35,266 nt of DNA, from positions 1-35,266 of the forward strand of contig JACQOR010000045.1 of assembly GCA_016202435.1 (NCBI GenBank), in the 5' to 3' direction. This DNA is from Chloroflexota bacterium. Its GTDB lineage: Bacteria > Chloroflexota > UBA6077 > SHYK01. The position numbers and the translations under genes were made by a program. The notes beneath the pieces were generated by a model. That model was not told the origin of the DNA, ran no database searches, and saw only the letters and a program-made list of their open reading frames with translations. Of this stretch, positions 1 to 9,400 are shown one piece after another. How positions within the stretch are numbered: the stretch's first letter is position 1; each line of letters begins with the position of its first letter.

Positions 1-151
1 CCCGAGCATCGGCCCTCCACCCGGGAGGACCTGAAGCCCATCGCTATCCTACCCAGTCACCGCCATCCATGAGCCACCTCGGCATCTCAGCCGGATCGCA
101 TTTTTCAGCAGTCACCTAGAGAGGGACCTAGTTCGAGGGCTCGCCAGGACG

Positions 152-178
152 GGCTCGCTGGCTGGAGCGGGCCTTTTT
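152..178 (+). terminator. Intrinsic terminator, plus-strand orientation
   Basis: GGCTCGCT (152-159) pairs with AGCGGGCC (166-173) around a 6-nt loop, with one G-T pair, and is followed directly by TTTTT (174-178). This would end a plus-strand transcript entering from the left of the window and converging on the minus-strand polysaccharide operon. No T-run lies on the minus-strand side, so it is not an obvious terminator for the GGDEF gene. Positions 1-188 otherwise show no gene. Confidence 0.65.
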
Positions 179-188
179 CAGGGCATGT

Positions 189-1064
189 CTAGACGAGCAG
201 TTTGCGGCTGGCGACTTTGAGGCTCGCCAGACGGGCGAAGCCCAATGCCTGGTCAGCTTCGTTCATGAGGTCCTCAGCCGTCGCGGCGTCCTCGGGGAAC
301 TCGGCCACTCCGGCCTGCATGTTGATGCCGGTCGCTTCGCGGACGGTGTCGATGATCTTGGTGGCCACGACCTGTGCACCGTCCAAAGGCGTGTGGGGCA
401 GCATGATCGTGAACGCGCGGTCTCCGTGCTGGCCCAGGCTATCCATCGGGCGCAGTCGGGACTGCACGGCCCGCGCGGCCCCTGCCAGGTCCTCCTCGTC
501 GGCCTCAGATAGTCCTTCGGCCGCTTCCTCGGCAAGCGAGAGGATCGAAATCGGATAGCCGTAGCGGCGCCCCCGGGAAATCTCCTCCGCCAGCTGGCGG
601 CGAATCTGATCCTCTTTCAATGCACCGGTTGTCTGGTCTCGGGTGGTAAGAACCTCGATGGTGCTCTCCTGGCGGGCAAGCTCTTCCCGGAGACGACGCA
701 GTTGGGTGTTGAGAGTTCCACCCAGGGTGGAGACCGCGAGCACACACGCGGCGGATAGAGCGGCTCGGGTCAGGTAGACCCCTTCAGCCGCTGAACCCGA
801 GTCGATTGCCAGGCCCACCTGCACAGCCCCGATGGCAAGCATTCCGAGCACTGTAATAACGGCGCCAGCGCTGGCGAACGGCGGAAAAAGTACGGCCACC
901 GCCACCAACGCCAGCAGGCTCGTCGCCAGAAATCGGGTTTCCGTCGCGTCAAATGCATTGATTGCAGCCGCCGAGGCGACGAGCACCACAACCATGAGCG
1001 CGGCTAGTAGACGAATCGTGCGGGAGCGATCAGTCACGGCGGAACGCTCCCAGGAGTAGCGCAC
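189..1064 (-). CDS. Membrane protein with degenerate GGDEF domain (putative c-di-GMP receptor)
   Basis: Last gene of the minus-strand polysaccharide operon. Residues about 16-117 form four or five hydrophobic segments, 118-140 look like a coiled-coil linker, and about 140-285 are a GGDEF fold (DQTTGALKEDQIRRQL, then a RAFTIMLP strand). The signature is ruined: the GGDEF position reads GDRAF (214-218) and the usual metal-binding aspartate is missing from the ISILSLAEE strand. However, RPMD (205-208) lies exactly where the RxxD inhibitory site sits, six residues before the signature. I infer a protein that senses c-di-GMP rather than making it, by analogy with PelD. The ORF-track GTG start overlaps the BcsB gene by 35 nt; a GTG at 1037 with GGAG nine bases upstream is a likelier start and gives 282 aa. 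The domain is clear; the binding role is inferred. Confidence 0.8.
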   Translation of the reverse strand: MRYSWERSAVTDRSRTIRLLAALMVVVLVASAAAINAFDATETRFLATSLLALVAVAVLFPPFASAGAVITVLGMLAIGAVQVGLAIDSGSAAEGVYLTRAALSAACVLAVSTLGGTLNTQLRRLREELARQESTIEVLTTRDQTTGALKEDQIRRQLAEEISRGRRYGYPISILSLAEEAAEGLSEADEEDLAGAARAVQSRLRPMDSLGQHGDRAFTIMLPHTPLDGAQVVATKIIDTVREATGINMQAGVAEFPEDAATAEDLMNEADQALGFARLASLKVASRKLLV

Positions 1065-3162
1065 CCACTGTGAGGGCGCCGACTGCGATGGAGGCGATCA
1101 GGATTGGACTCAGAGCCGGTCTCGACGGCGCCGCGCTCTCGGCAGCCTCGGAGTCGGCCGCGGCCGGCACCGGGATAGGCCGGCCGTCTCGGGCTACGAA
1201 GAGCGCTGTACCTGAGAGGTTCCGCGTCGCGAGTGCGGCGGTCGCGGCCGGAAGTAGGTCTGGCCCCGCTCCAGAGACGACCAGCATGGCACGATCGACC
1301 TGCCAGGGTGACGGGGCGATAGCAATAAGTCCCAGGCGTTCCAAGGGCCGGGTGCGATCGAACAACGCCCCGACCAGCCTCGGCGCCGCCTGAGACACCG
1401 CTTCGCTGCCGGAAAGGGTTCCAAACAGCACCAGGTGACGCCGCGCAAGCTCGGAATCCGCAAGCTGCCCCCGGGTCCCCGCGATCAGGCTACTGGCATC
1501 TTGCTGCGCCCAGCGGCCCAGCTCCGCAGCCACCCCGAGCGCCCCTTCTTGCTCAGCCTCCGCCTCCGGCAGCAGCAGAGCAACGTTGTTGAGCACTCGG
1601 TTGTGCACGAACGGGTACGGATACGCCTCGAGATCAAGAGCAGCGCCACTCACCTGCGGAATACTCACTTTCGTGGATGAGAGCAAGGAAACCCAGGCCC
1701 GCTCCTCCGCCAACGGTCCACATTCAGTCTGCTGCGGGAGGTGCAGGGTGAAGTCAATGCTGAGACTGTTGACGCCGGGCCGAACGAGGCCCGCCGGAAT
1801 ACTGAGCTGCGATCGGCCGAAGCTGGCGGTGCTCGCGTCGAGGGCCACCGAGCCGATGCTGGTGCCGTTGACGTTCACGGCCGATGATGAGCGCTCGACA
1901 TCCATAATCCCGGAGTGGACGGTCAGCAGCTCAATGGTGGCCGGTCTGGAGGGGTCTGGCATGCCAGCCGTGAAGGTGACCCCGAAGCGGTGAGTGCCCT
2001 GACCTCCCAGGGTCGTGCTCCGGTGCCCAAGGTCGGCCAGAGTGAATCCGAGTGAGCTCCCAAGAGTGCTGGAGATGGCCCGGGGGCCTGGCATCTGGGG
2101 GACGACCGCCACGGCTCCCCGACCCACACCGCCCACGGTGCCCGCGGCGAGAGCAGCTCCCGCCTTGGAGATCCCCTCGGGCCTCGCCCCAGTGATCGCC
2201 AGCAGACCTCGGAGCCGATTCCAGGGTGACCGCCCAATTGCGACCAGCCCGTCATCCTGATCGACTTCGATCCCCTCGGTCGAGACCCAGGCACCTCTAG
2301 GGTCAGAGAGCCAACGCACCGGCAATTCCTCGTGCGCTTGCGCGAACCAGGGGATTTCTTCCGGCGTCCCTACCAGCACGACGTGGCCGCTCGCCATCCT
2401 CGCGGGCGTTGCGCTTCCGGACCTGAGCAGGACCAGGTTCGGCGTTGTCGGACCTGCACTGCGCCCGATCCGGGCCGCGAACTGCGCCGCCGCGGTCAAA
2501 TGCTCGCTGCGCGGAGAATCGGGAACGACCACGTTGATCGGGGTGAGCGGACTCGAAGCGCTGAGGAAGGGCAACGGGAACTGCAGGAGATCGGCCGCCA
2601 CCGTTTCAACCTCTTCCGGCTCGAAACCCAGGTACGAATCGCGGAACAGAGTTACATAGCGGGCTGCGTTGTCCGGCGTGCGGCAGTCGTCGTCCAAGAG
2701 CCGGAGGAGGAACTGGAAGTTAACCCGGTTCAGGTCGCTGCGCAGCAGTTCCCGCGGCAAGGGTACCCGTAGGGCCTGACGACTCCCTCCGAGGTTGTCC
2801 AGCGATCCGCTCCAGACTGCGGCGTTGTTCAGACTGATCGTCATAGAGGACGGAGGGCCAAGCAGGGGAGAAGGGACAAAGAACAGGTTGAGCGCCCCAT
2901 CTCCGGCGAGACTGCCGCCCGGCGGAGTTACCCAAACGTCAAGAGTGGGGTTGAATCCGCGCAGGGTCTGATCATCGACCTGCAGTTCCCGGAATGAGAT
3001 ATTCATGCCGGTGGTTTCCTGCGCAGCGGAGGGCCCTGGATAGGGTAGCACCACGCCGGCGTATAGCAGGCCCAACAGCAGGCCGGCGCCAACGGGGCCG
3101 GCGGAGAGCCGGCGAAAACGACGGTTCAGGAGGCTGGCTCCCCCGGATCCCTTGCTGCTCAT
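1030..3162 (-). CDS. BcsB-like cellulose synthase regulatory/periplasmic subunit
   Basis: A 710-aa protein of the BcsB family, the extracytoplasmic partner of GT2 cellulose synthases that guides the polymer as it leaves the membrane channel. It has a hydrophobic N-terminal signal (about residues 22-45, likely cleaved near SAAQ), a long beta-rich extracytoplasmic region, and a C-terminal membrane anchor (about 685-706, PILIASIAVGALTVG) ending in GAFRRD. BcsB-like blocks include LNNAAVWSG, REL.RSDLNRVNFQF and LSSTKVSIP. The ATG at 3162 overlaps the upstream gene's stop as ATGA, which indicates translational coupling, with AAGG just upstream. No bcsC (outer-membrane porin) or bcsZ (cellulase) accompanies it, so the polymer need not be cellulose. 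Family assignment is good; the substrate is unknown. Confidence 0.82.
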   Translation of the reverse strand: MSSKGSGGASLLNRRFRRLSAGPVGAGLLLGLLYAGVVLPYPGPSAAQETTGMNISFRELQVDDQTLRGFNPTLDVWVTPPGGSLAGDGALNLFFVPSPLLGPPSSMTISLNNAAVWSGSLDNLGGSRQALRVPLPRELLRSDLNRVNFQFLLRLLDDDCRTPDNAARYVTLFRDSYLGFEPEEVETVAADLLQFPLPFLSASSPLTPINVVVPDSPRSEHLTAAAQFAARIGRSAGPTTPNLVLLRSGSATPARMASGHVVLVGTPEEIPWFAQAHEELPVRWLSDPRGAWVSTEGIEVDQDDGLVAIGRSPWNRLRGLLAITGARPEGISKAGAALAAGTVGGVGRGAVAVVPQMPGPRAISSTLGSSLGFTLADLGHRSTTLGGQGTHRFGVTFTAGMPDPSRPATIELLTVHSGIMDVERSSSAVNVNGTSIGSVALDASTASFGRSQLSIPAGLVRPGVNSLSIDFTLHLPQQTECGPLAEERAWVSLLSSTKVSIPQVSGAALDLEAYPYPFVHNRVLNNVALLLPEAEAEQEGALGVAAELGRWAQQDASSLIAGTRGQLADSELARRHLVLFGTLSGSEAVSQAAPRLVGALFDRTRPLERLGLIAIAPSPWQVDRAMLVVSGAGPDLLPAATAALATRNLSGTALFVARDGRPIPVPAAADSEAAESAAPSRPALSPILIASIAVGALTVGALLLGAFRRD

Positions 3163-4775
3163 GGCCCTTCACGCCGGAAGATAGCAACTTGTCCGTTGTC
3201 AAAAGCCCGGAAATGCCCTTGAATCTGGCCGGCGCGCAGCAGCGCCTCGCCAACGCGATCCGGCGTTCGCGCACGGGCCCGCTCAGCGACCACGACGATC
3301 CAGCTAATATCCCGCGGCTCCTCAAGGGCGTGCGTCCAATGGACCGGCGCGAAAGAGCCGACGAACTGGGCAAGGGGACGTCCGCCTTCCAGCGCCATGA
3401 CCTGCGCCAGCGGCTCAATCGCGTCGTCCACCAGAATCAGGCCGGCCCCAGGCTGGTCTCGAAGCCAGCGGGCGGCTTCGTAGGCCGGCTCGGCGGCACG
3501 CCGCTGGAGAATTCCCTCCGCAACTACGACCGGACGCATGGGATCGACCAGCAGCGCGGCTCCGGATATGGCAAGCGCCGCGCAGACGGCCACGGCGGCA
3601 GGCTTGGCGCGCACCCCGGCCTGCGCAACCACCGCCGCCGCAGCCACGGCCAGCATTGCTGACGGCCCGACGCCGTAACGAATATTGAAAATGCCCTCCG
3701 AGCCCATGGCTCGGGTCAGGATGACGGCATTCCCCAGGCCCAGAGCAAGGGGGGAGAAGACCAGCGGCGACGCAAGGACAACTAGCGCGGTAAACGCAGG
3801 ATGTTTGGGCACACGCCATGCGGCGAAGAAGACTCCCAAGATCCCCACGACCATGGGAACGGGACCGAGCACTTCGAGAATCGACTGCCCGTAATTGAGC
3901 ATCACCCGGCTGGGGTCCAAGACGTCGGCCCCAATCACACCTGCGGCCATCAGACCACGCGTCTGCACTGCCGCAGAGTGCTCTCCGCGCAGGAAGGCGA
4001 GCGGATCGTCGAAGATCAGGAGGTTGTAGAGGAGCCACAGACCAGCTGCGGCCGCGGGAGTCAGCGAGAACCCAATCGTTATGGCCTCGGCGGCCACTCG
4101 CTGCCGCAGCCAGATGAGACTCCCCAGGAACAGGACGACAGCCGCGAGCGCCGCCAGCATCCATCCTTCGTAACGTGATAACACGGCCGCGGCCGCAGCC
4201 AGGGAGGCCGTCATCATCGACCCGTGCCTCGCCTCACCGCGTGCGAAGCCATCGAGCACGTGCGCCGTAGCCGCAGCACAGACGCAGGCGAAGGCAAGGA
4301 AGGCCGGCTCCGTCATGGGCGCCGTGAACAGATAGAGGACGTTCGGGTTGACCAGGAACGCAAGCACCGCGGTCCAGCCGGCGGCCGCCCCGCCGAAAAG
4401 CCAGCCAATTCGGTAGAGCCCCGCGACGGCGAGCTGCAAGTAGAGTAGGCCGACCAGCGCTCCGGCGATGCCCGAGCGCCAGACCGGCTCGATGGCGACG
4501 AGCGGAATGAGCAGCAGCGAGGGGAGAGGCAGCCAGACCGTCCCGAGCTGCGCGAGCCCGGGAGCCAGCGAGTCCACGACTCGTCGTGCCAGCAGCTCGT
4601 GGGCCAGTGCGTCGCCGTAGTCTCGTCCGATCCCCGCCTGGAAGACGACCGCGGAGGCACCCAGCCACGCGACGGCCCCAGCCAGGTGAACCGGGGCCGG
4701 AGCCCAGGAGTCTCCGAGAATGATGCGTCGGGAGCGGGCCCGCGACGCCGCGGGCGCCAGCGTGGCAGCGGTCAC
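3159..4775 (-). CDS. GT-C fold membrane glycosyltransferase (PMT/ArnT-like), copy 2
   Basis: A 538-aa polytopic membrane protein with about 11-13 hydrophobic helices. The first extracytoplasmic loop has the acidic motif GRDYGDALAHE followed by LAQLGTVWLPLPS, which matches the arrangement of GT39/GT83-type GT-C enzymes using polyprenyl-phosphate sugar donors. A short soluble C-terminal domain follows (about 430-538, with GLILVDDAIEPLA and WIVVVAERAR). The neighbouring 562-aa gene shares GDAL...A.LG..W.PLPS, so the two are paralogues. The GTG start overlaps the upstream stop (GTGA) and its own stop overlaps the bcsB-like ATG. It probably adds a sugar or modifies a lipid-linked precursor for the operon's polymer; donor and acceptor cannot be read from sequence. 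Confidence 0.75.
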   Translation of the reverse strand: MTAATLAPAASRARSRRIILGDSWAPAPVHLAGAVAWLGASAVVFQAGIGRDYGDALAHELLARRVVDSLAPGLAQLGTVWLPLPSLLLIPLVAIEPVWRSGIAGALVGLLYLQLAVAGLYRIGWLFGGAAAGWTAVLAFLVNPNVLYLFTAPMTEPAFLAFACVCAAATAHVLDGFARGEARHGSMMTASLAAAAAVLSRYEGWMLAALAAVVLFLGSLIWLRQRVAAEAITIGFSLTPAAAAGLWLLYNLLIFDDPLAFLRGEHSAAVQTRGLMAAGVIGADVLDPSRVMLNYGQSILEVLGPVPMVVGILGVFFAAWRVPKHPAFTALVVLASPLVFSPLALGLGNAVILTRAMGSEGIFNIRYGVGPSAMLAVAAAAVVAQAGVRAKPAAVAVCAALAISGAALLVDPMRPVVVAEGILQRRAAEPAYEAARWLRDQPGAGLILVDDAIEPLAQVMALEGGRPLAQFVGSFAPVHWTHALEEPRDISWIVVVAERARARTPDRVGEALLRAGQIQGHFRAFDNGQVAIFRREGP

Positions 4776-6460
4776 GAGGAAACGACCTCGTAGAGGCGCC
4801 AGCGACCGGCGGTGCCCGGCTGCCAGTCCGCGATAAGGCGCAGTCCGCTCGCGCCCTGGGAGAAGAGCTGCGGTCGCTCGTCATTGAGCGTACTCGCGCC
4901 GGCCGGCAGCTCAGGGATAAGAATGTAGTCCACCTGCGCCTTCTCGGGGTTCTGAACCGCGGAGCGGAACAGTGGGTCGCGGGACGTCAGGAAGCGGCGA
5001 AACTGGCCGCTGAACACGATGATGTGGTCCGCATAGCGCTCATCGGCCAGGATACGCCCCGGGCGGGGCAGATCGCGGACCGCGGCTGCGATGTCGCGCT
5101 GCTGCGAGAAGGTCGGGAGATCAAAACGCGACGCGAGTGAAGCTTCGTGATGAGCTTCGATGAGGCTGACGGTCTCCGCGACCCGGGGCTCCAGGAACCG
5201 CTCGTAATCGTCGCGGAATGTGGCAAGGGCGTTGACCGCCCCGCTCCCCAGCATCAGCAGCAGCGCAAGGGAAAGGCTGAGGCGTGGCGCGAGTCTTCGT
5301 CGCAGCACCCACGTGAGGTAGACCAGCCCTACGACTGCCACGGGGATCGAGTAGATATGGAATCTCAAGTAGCCGAAGCTCTGCCCCAGGAAATGCATGG
5401 CGGTTTGGAAGAGCGGAACCGAAGCGAGCAGCAGAAGCAACACTAGGGCATAGGCGTCCCTAGAAAGCACCAGCCGCGCCAGCAGACCCAGCCCGACTAG
5501 AAACGCACCGGGGAACGTATACGCCACCAAGAGGGCCACGTAGGCAGTAGATCCACTGAGATTCTGGAACAGGCTCGCGATGAACGGATTCGATTGAAGG
5601 AGAGCCGCTGCTTGCTCGCGATTCGAGCCCGGACCCACCAGGAAGTGGATCGGGTTTCCCATGATGGTCCAGTTGAAGAAGAGCCACATGAAGACCGCGT
5701 AGGTGAACGGGACCGAATAGGAGAGCAGCGCCGCCTCGATCTCGGTGGGGATGCGCCAGCGGCGCAGCAGGACCGGGGCGATGGCGACCGCCATCGCCAG
5801 AACGACGCCAAGAACGAAACCCTCGTACCGAGTGAGAAAGCCGGCAGCGGCGAGGAACCCGGTGGCGGACGCCTTCAGATAGGACCGAAACGTCCACTCG
5901 CTCAACAGCAACTGCTGCATCAGAAGCATGCAGGCGAGGGTGAAGAAGATCAGCAACTGCTCCGACATGCCGTTGATCGAGTACAGCAGGATCATGGGGT
6001 GCAGCTGGTACGCCGCGAGCACCAAGAAACGGTAACGGCGCTCCGGAAGCCAGGGGCGGGCGAGATCGTTCAGCAGCGCCAGGCTCCCTGCCGCGAAAAG
6101 CGCCGTCGGGACGTTGGGTGCGAAGCCGTGCTCCAACAGCGGCGGGATGAGGACGAACGGCAACTGGACGATGCTGGGCAGGGGCGACCAGATGAAACCG
6201 AGGTTCGCCAGGCTGGGCGGCTCAGACAGCACGATGCTCGCCGCGATGTAGGCGCGAGACAGCGCGTCGCCGAAGTACACCTGGTAGCGGAAGACCAGCA
6301 CCGCCGCCAAACCCAGGAAGGCAGCGGTGCCGAAGCCAAGAATGGCCATGCGCTCCAAGCGCAGCGCCCTCGCACTCGTAGCTTCGTCGGCTTTCGCCTC
6401 GGCGCTCGGCTCCCCTGCCGCTACCCGGGGCTGGACGAGAGCTTCAGAGGAAATCGCCAT
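4772..6460 (-). CDS. GT-C fold membrane glycosyltransferase (PMT/ArnT-like), copy 1
   Basis: A 562-aa polytopic membrane protein, paralogous to the next gene in the operon. After the first helix (about 38-60) the loop reads YFGDALSRAYIAASIV and then LANLGFIWSPLPS, the acidic loop expected of GT-C enzymes that use lipid-phosphate sugars. About a dozen helices follow, then a soluble C-terminal part (about 430-562, with DERYADHIIVFSGQF). The ATG at 6460 has GGAG seven bases upstream and lies 4 nt after the synthase stop, so it is co-transcribed. The second acidic residue usual in this fold is not obvious by eye, so activity is inferred. Together with its paralogue it would supply two lipid-dependent sugar transfers to the exported polymer. 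Confidence 0.75.
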   Translation of the reverse strand: MAISSEALVQPRVAAGEPSAEAKADEATSARALRLERMAILGFGTAAFLGLAAVLVFRYQVYFGDALSRAYIAASIVLSEPPSLANLGFIWSPLPSIVQLPFVLIPPLLEHGFAPNVPTALFAAGSLALLNDLARPWLPERRYRFLVLAAYQLHPMILLYSINGMSEQLLIFFTLACMLLMQQLLLSEWTFRSYLKASATGFLAAAGFLTRYEGFVLGVVLAMAVAIAPVLLRRWRIPTEIEAALLSYSVPFTYAVFMWLFFNWTIMGNPIHFLVGPGSNREQAAALLQSNPFIASLFQNLSGSTAYVALLVAYTFPGAFLVGLGLLARLVLSRDAYALVLLLLLASVPLFQTAMHFLGQSFGYLRFHIYSIPVAVVGLVYLTWVLRRRLAPRLSLSLALLLMLGSGAVNALATFRDDYERFLEPRVAETVSLIEAHHEASLASRFDLPTFSQQRDIAAAVRDLPRPGRILADERYADHIIVFSGQFRRFLTSRDPLFRSAVQNPEKAQVDYILIPELPAGASTLNDERPQLFSQGASGLRLIADWQPGTAGRWRLYEVVSS

Positions 6461-6464
6461 CGTC

Positions 6465-9400
6465 CTACTCCGGAGACTCCGTCTCCACCGGACCCCGATA
6501 GAGCCCGTGCTGGGTCTTTTCCCAGTAGAACGGTCGGTAGAAAAGCTGGAGAAAACCCTTCCACGCCGCGATGCTCATAAGTGCCCAGTACACCGGAGAC
6601 AGAAGCGCGTACTTCACTAGTTCGTAGTACTGGCGGCGGAGACACCCCGCCACGTTGAGGTAGGTGAAGGCGAAGTTTCCCACGTACAGGCCCACCGCCC
6701 CGATGAGAAAAACGACGCCTGGAAACAACTGCTCGATCAAGCCCCAGCGAGTCAGGAACCAGAGGAGAGTCAACATCCAGAAGAAAGGGTTCACCAGGAA
6801 TGAGCCAAACGTCCCCAGCACTACCATCTGGAAGCTGAAGAAACCGTAGGGACCGAGCATGCGGAAGAGCGCGACCGGATGCCGCATACGGACCAGCCAG
6901 GTCTGGATGTAGCCCTTGACCCAACGGGAGCGCTGCCGAATCCAGTTGAAGAGCGCAGAGTTCGCTTCTTCGTAGGTTGTCGAGTCGATGACCGCCGTCC
7001 GCCAGCCCCGAACGAAAAGCCGCAAACCAAGATCCGCGTCTTCGGTCACGTTGTAGGGATCCCAACCCCCTATCTCTCGCAACTGGTCGGTACGGAAGTG
7101 GTTGGACGTCCCCCCCAGGGGAATCGGCGCGTTCGTGGCATCCAGACCTGGGAGCAAGAGATCGAACCACACCGAGTATTCGGCGGTGAACCAGCGCGTC
7201 AATAGATTCTGATTCCGGTTGTAGTAGTTCAGTTTCGACTGGACGCAAGCCAGCACCGAATCGCCCTGGAAGGCAAGGATGGCTTTCTTCAGTTGGTCCG
7301 GATCCGGAACGTCCTCGGCATCGTAGATCACGACGTATTCACCCTTGGCGTGGATGAGGCCGTAGTTGCAGGCCTTCGGCTTGCCCTTGGGCATACCGTG
7401 AGGCACGACGACCACCTGGAAGTACGACGGGAGATTGAGCGCATGAGCAGCTTCCTGCGTTTCGAGGTCATCTTCCTCCAGGAGGAGCTTCACATCCAGT
7501 TTGGTCTTCGGATAGTCCAGACGGCTCACGCCTCGAGTCAGCCCGGGCAGCACTTCGGCTTCTCGATACATCGGGATCAGGATCGTGTAAACGGGTAAGT
7601 CGCGCTCTTCCAGGGCCGCCACTTGCTCAGCGGTAATCGGCACCTCCAGAACGTGGGCCAGCGCGCGATAAATCAAATACGACTTGTAGATGGAAAGCGT
7701 CAGCACGAAGGTCGTGAGGACCGTACAGAGGACCTGCAAGAAAACGATGTGGTTTGCTGCCAGGCCGCCGGTGAGCACGAGGAGCAGTCCTACGAAAATA
7801 AACTTCTGCCGGTCTGTCAGCACGTGCGAGGCCGAATCCTCGGGGGACCGCGACAGTAGCTCGTTGGCCGCGCGTTCGAGGTACAGATCGCGATAGAACG
7901 TGTCCAGGCACCGACGCAGATACTTCTCGGTCGTGAGCACCGGGCTAATCTCACGGGCCAGGCGAAGCCGGAGGTCTTCCAGCAGGACCTCGTCCATCGG
8001 CTCGACGCTCGCTATGGTGACACTAGTCGCATCGGCGCCGATCGGAATTATCAATCGATCCCGTTGCAAATCTTCAGGTAGCAACTGAACCACCTGGGCA
8101 TCGATCATCTCCGGTTCGATGTCAAAGAACGGAAGTCCAAATTGTTCCCCGAGGAATGAGTACAGCTGCTCTTCGGACACAATGTCGAGTGTCGTAAGCG
8201 CGGTTCCCAGCCGCACTCCCGATTGTCTTGAAAGCTGGAGAGCGCGACTCAACTGCTCATGCGTGATGAGTCCGTCTGCGAGCAGGCCGTCGCCAATACT
8301 GGGATTGCCCAGAGTTCTGCGGATCGCGTCCTCGATCTCGGGTCGGGGAGCGACAGCCGGCACCACTGATACACCAAGGCGCCGCGCGATTTCGGCAAGG
8401 CCAGGACCCAGCGGATCAGCAACCGCTACGTGGATCCCCCGCCGATTCTGTAGGTATGGCAGTGCACTCAGTTCCCGGGCCAAATCCAGGTCAAGCCGGC
8501 TGGCCACCGCGGAATCGACCGGATCAACCATGCGAAAGCGCTCGATTTCCCGACCAAGCGGGTCCAACGCGCGCTCCACGCGCTCCTGAAAAGCTATCGC
8601 TGCTCGGGGGATCTTAAGGTACGCGGAGTAAGCCTCCGCCAAAGTTTCCGGCGGTAGGACGCCGGCCCGGACCAGGGCGATATCTGTCGGGCTGCCGTCG
8701 CTCACGATGGCTCGTCGCGCCGCAACCAGCGCCCGGTGCGGCACGTCGTGGCGTCGGGCAAGCCATTGCTCGAAGGGCGGGTATTGCTCGGGAAGCGAGT
8801 AGACCCGCGGAGAATAGAGCCGATCGAGCGCATCCTCTACGTCCATGGGGTCCGCCAGCACCGGCCGGAGATGGAGCCTAGTTTCGGCAAGTAGCGCCGC
8901 TGCCGCATCGCTCCAACGGGGCGTGGACACCGCGCCGAACAGCACCCGGCCAGCTTGCCAGAGCGGTACAATTCCCAGTTCCCGCGCCACGTGCTCCGGG
9001 CAATCGGTGGGCGGGGCTGACTCGAAGCGGAGATGCCCGAGATCAGCTGTGGGAACCATGAGTGCGATGGCTTGGGCCTCGGCAGGTCCTACGTCCCCTT
9101 CGAGGGCTGCGGCAACCTCGGCCGGTTCAAGCGGCCCGGCCCACGAACCCTCCTCCGCGTAGGCAGCGCCGATAGCGGCCAGAATCGACGTCTCAGGCAA
9201 GTAGATCGGGGTGATCTCCGAGCCGAGGAGCGCTGATAGTAGCTCTGTCCCAGCGGTGTCGCCCGGGTCCGCCATTAGGCAGGTGACTCGCCCGCGCTGC
9301 GTTTGCAGGGGCAGGGCGTGCAGGTGGCGGGCCAGGGTACCCGGGACTCGGGCCAGGAATCCGGAATCCGGCGTAGGGACCCCTTCCACCGTATCAATGC

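Noticed and set aside
202-558. Plus-strand ORF of 118 aa opposite the GGDEF gene, and similar ORFs across the window
   Set aside because: Shadow frames of real genes in high-GC sequence; Ser/Arg/Pro-rich translations with no family features.
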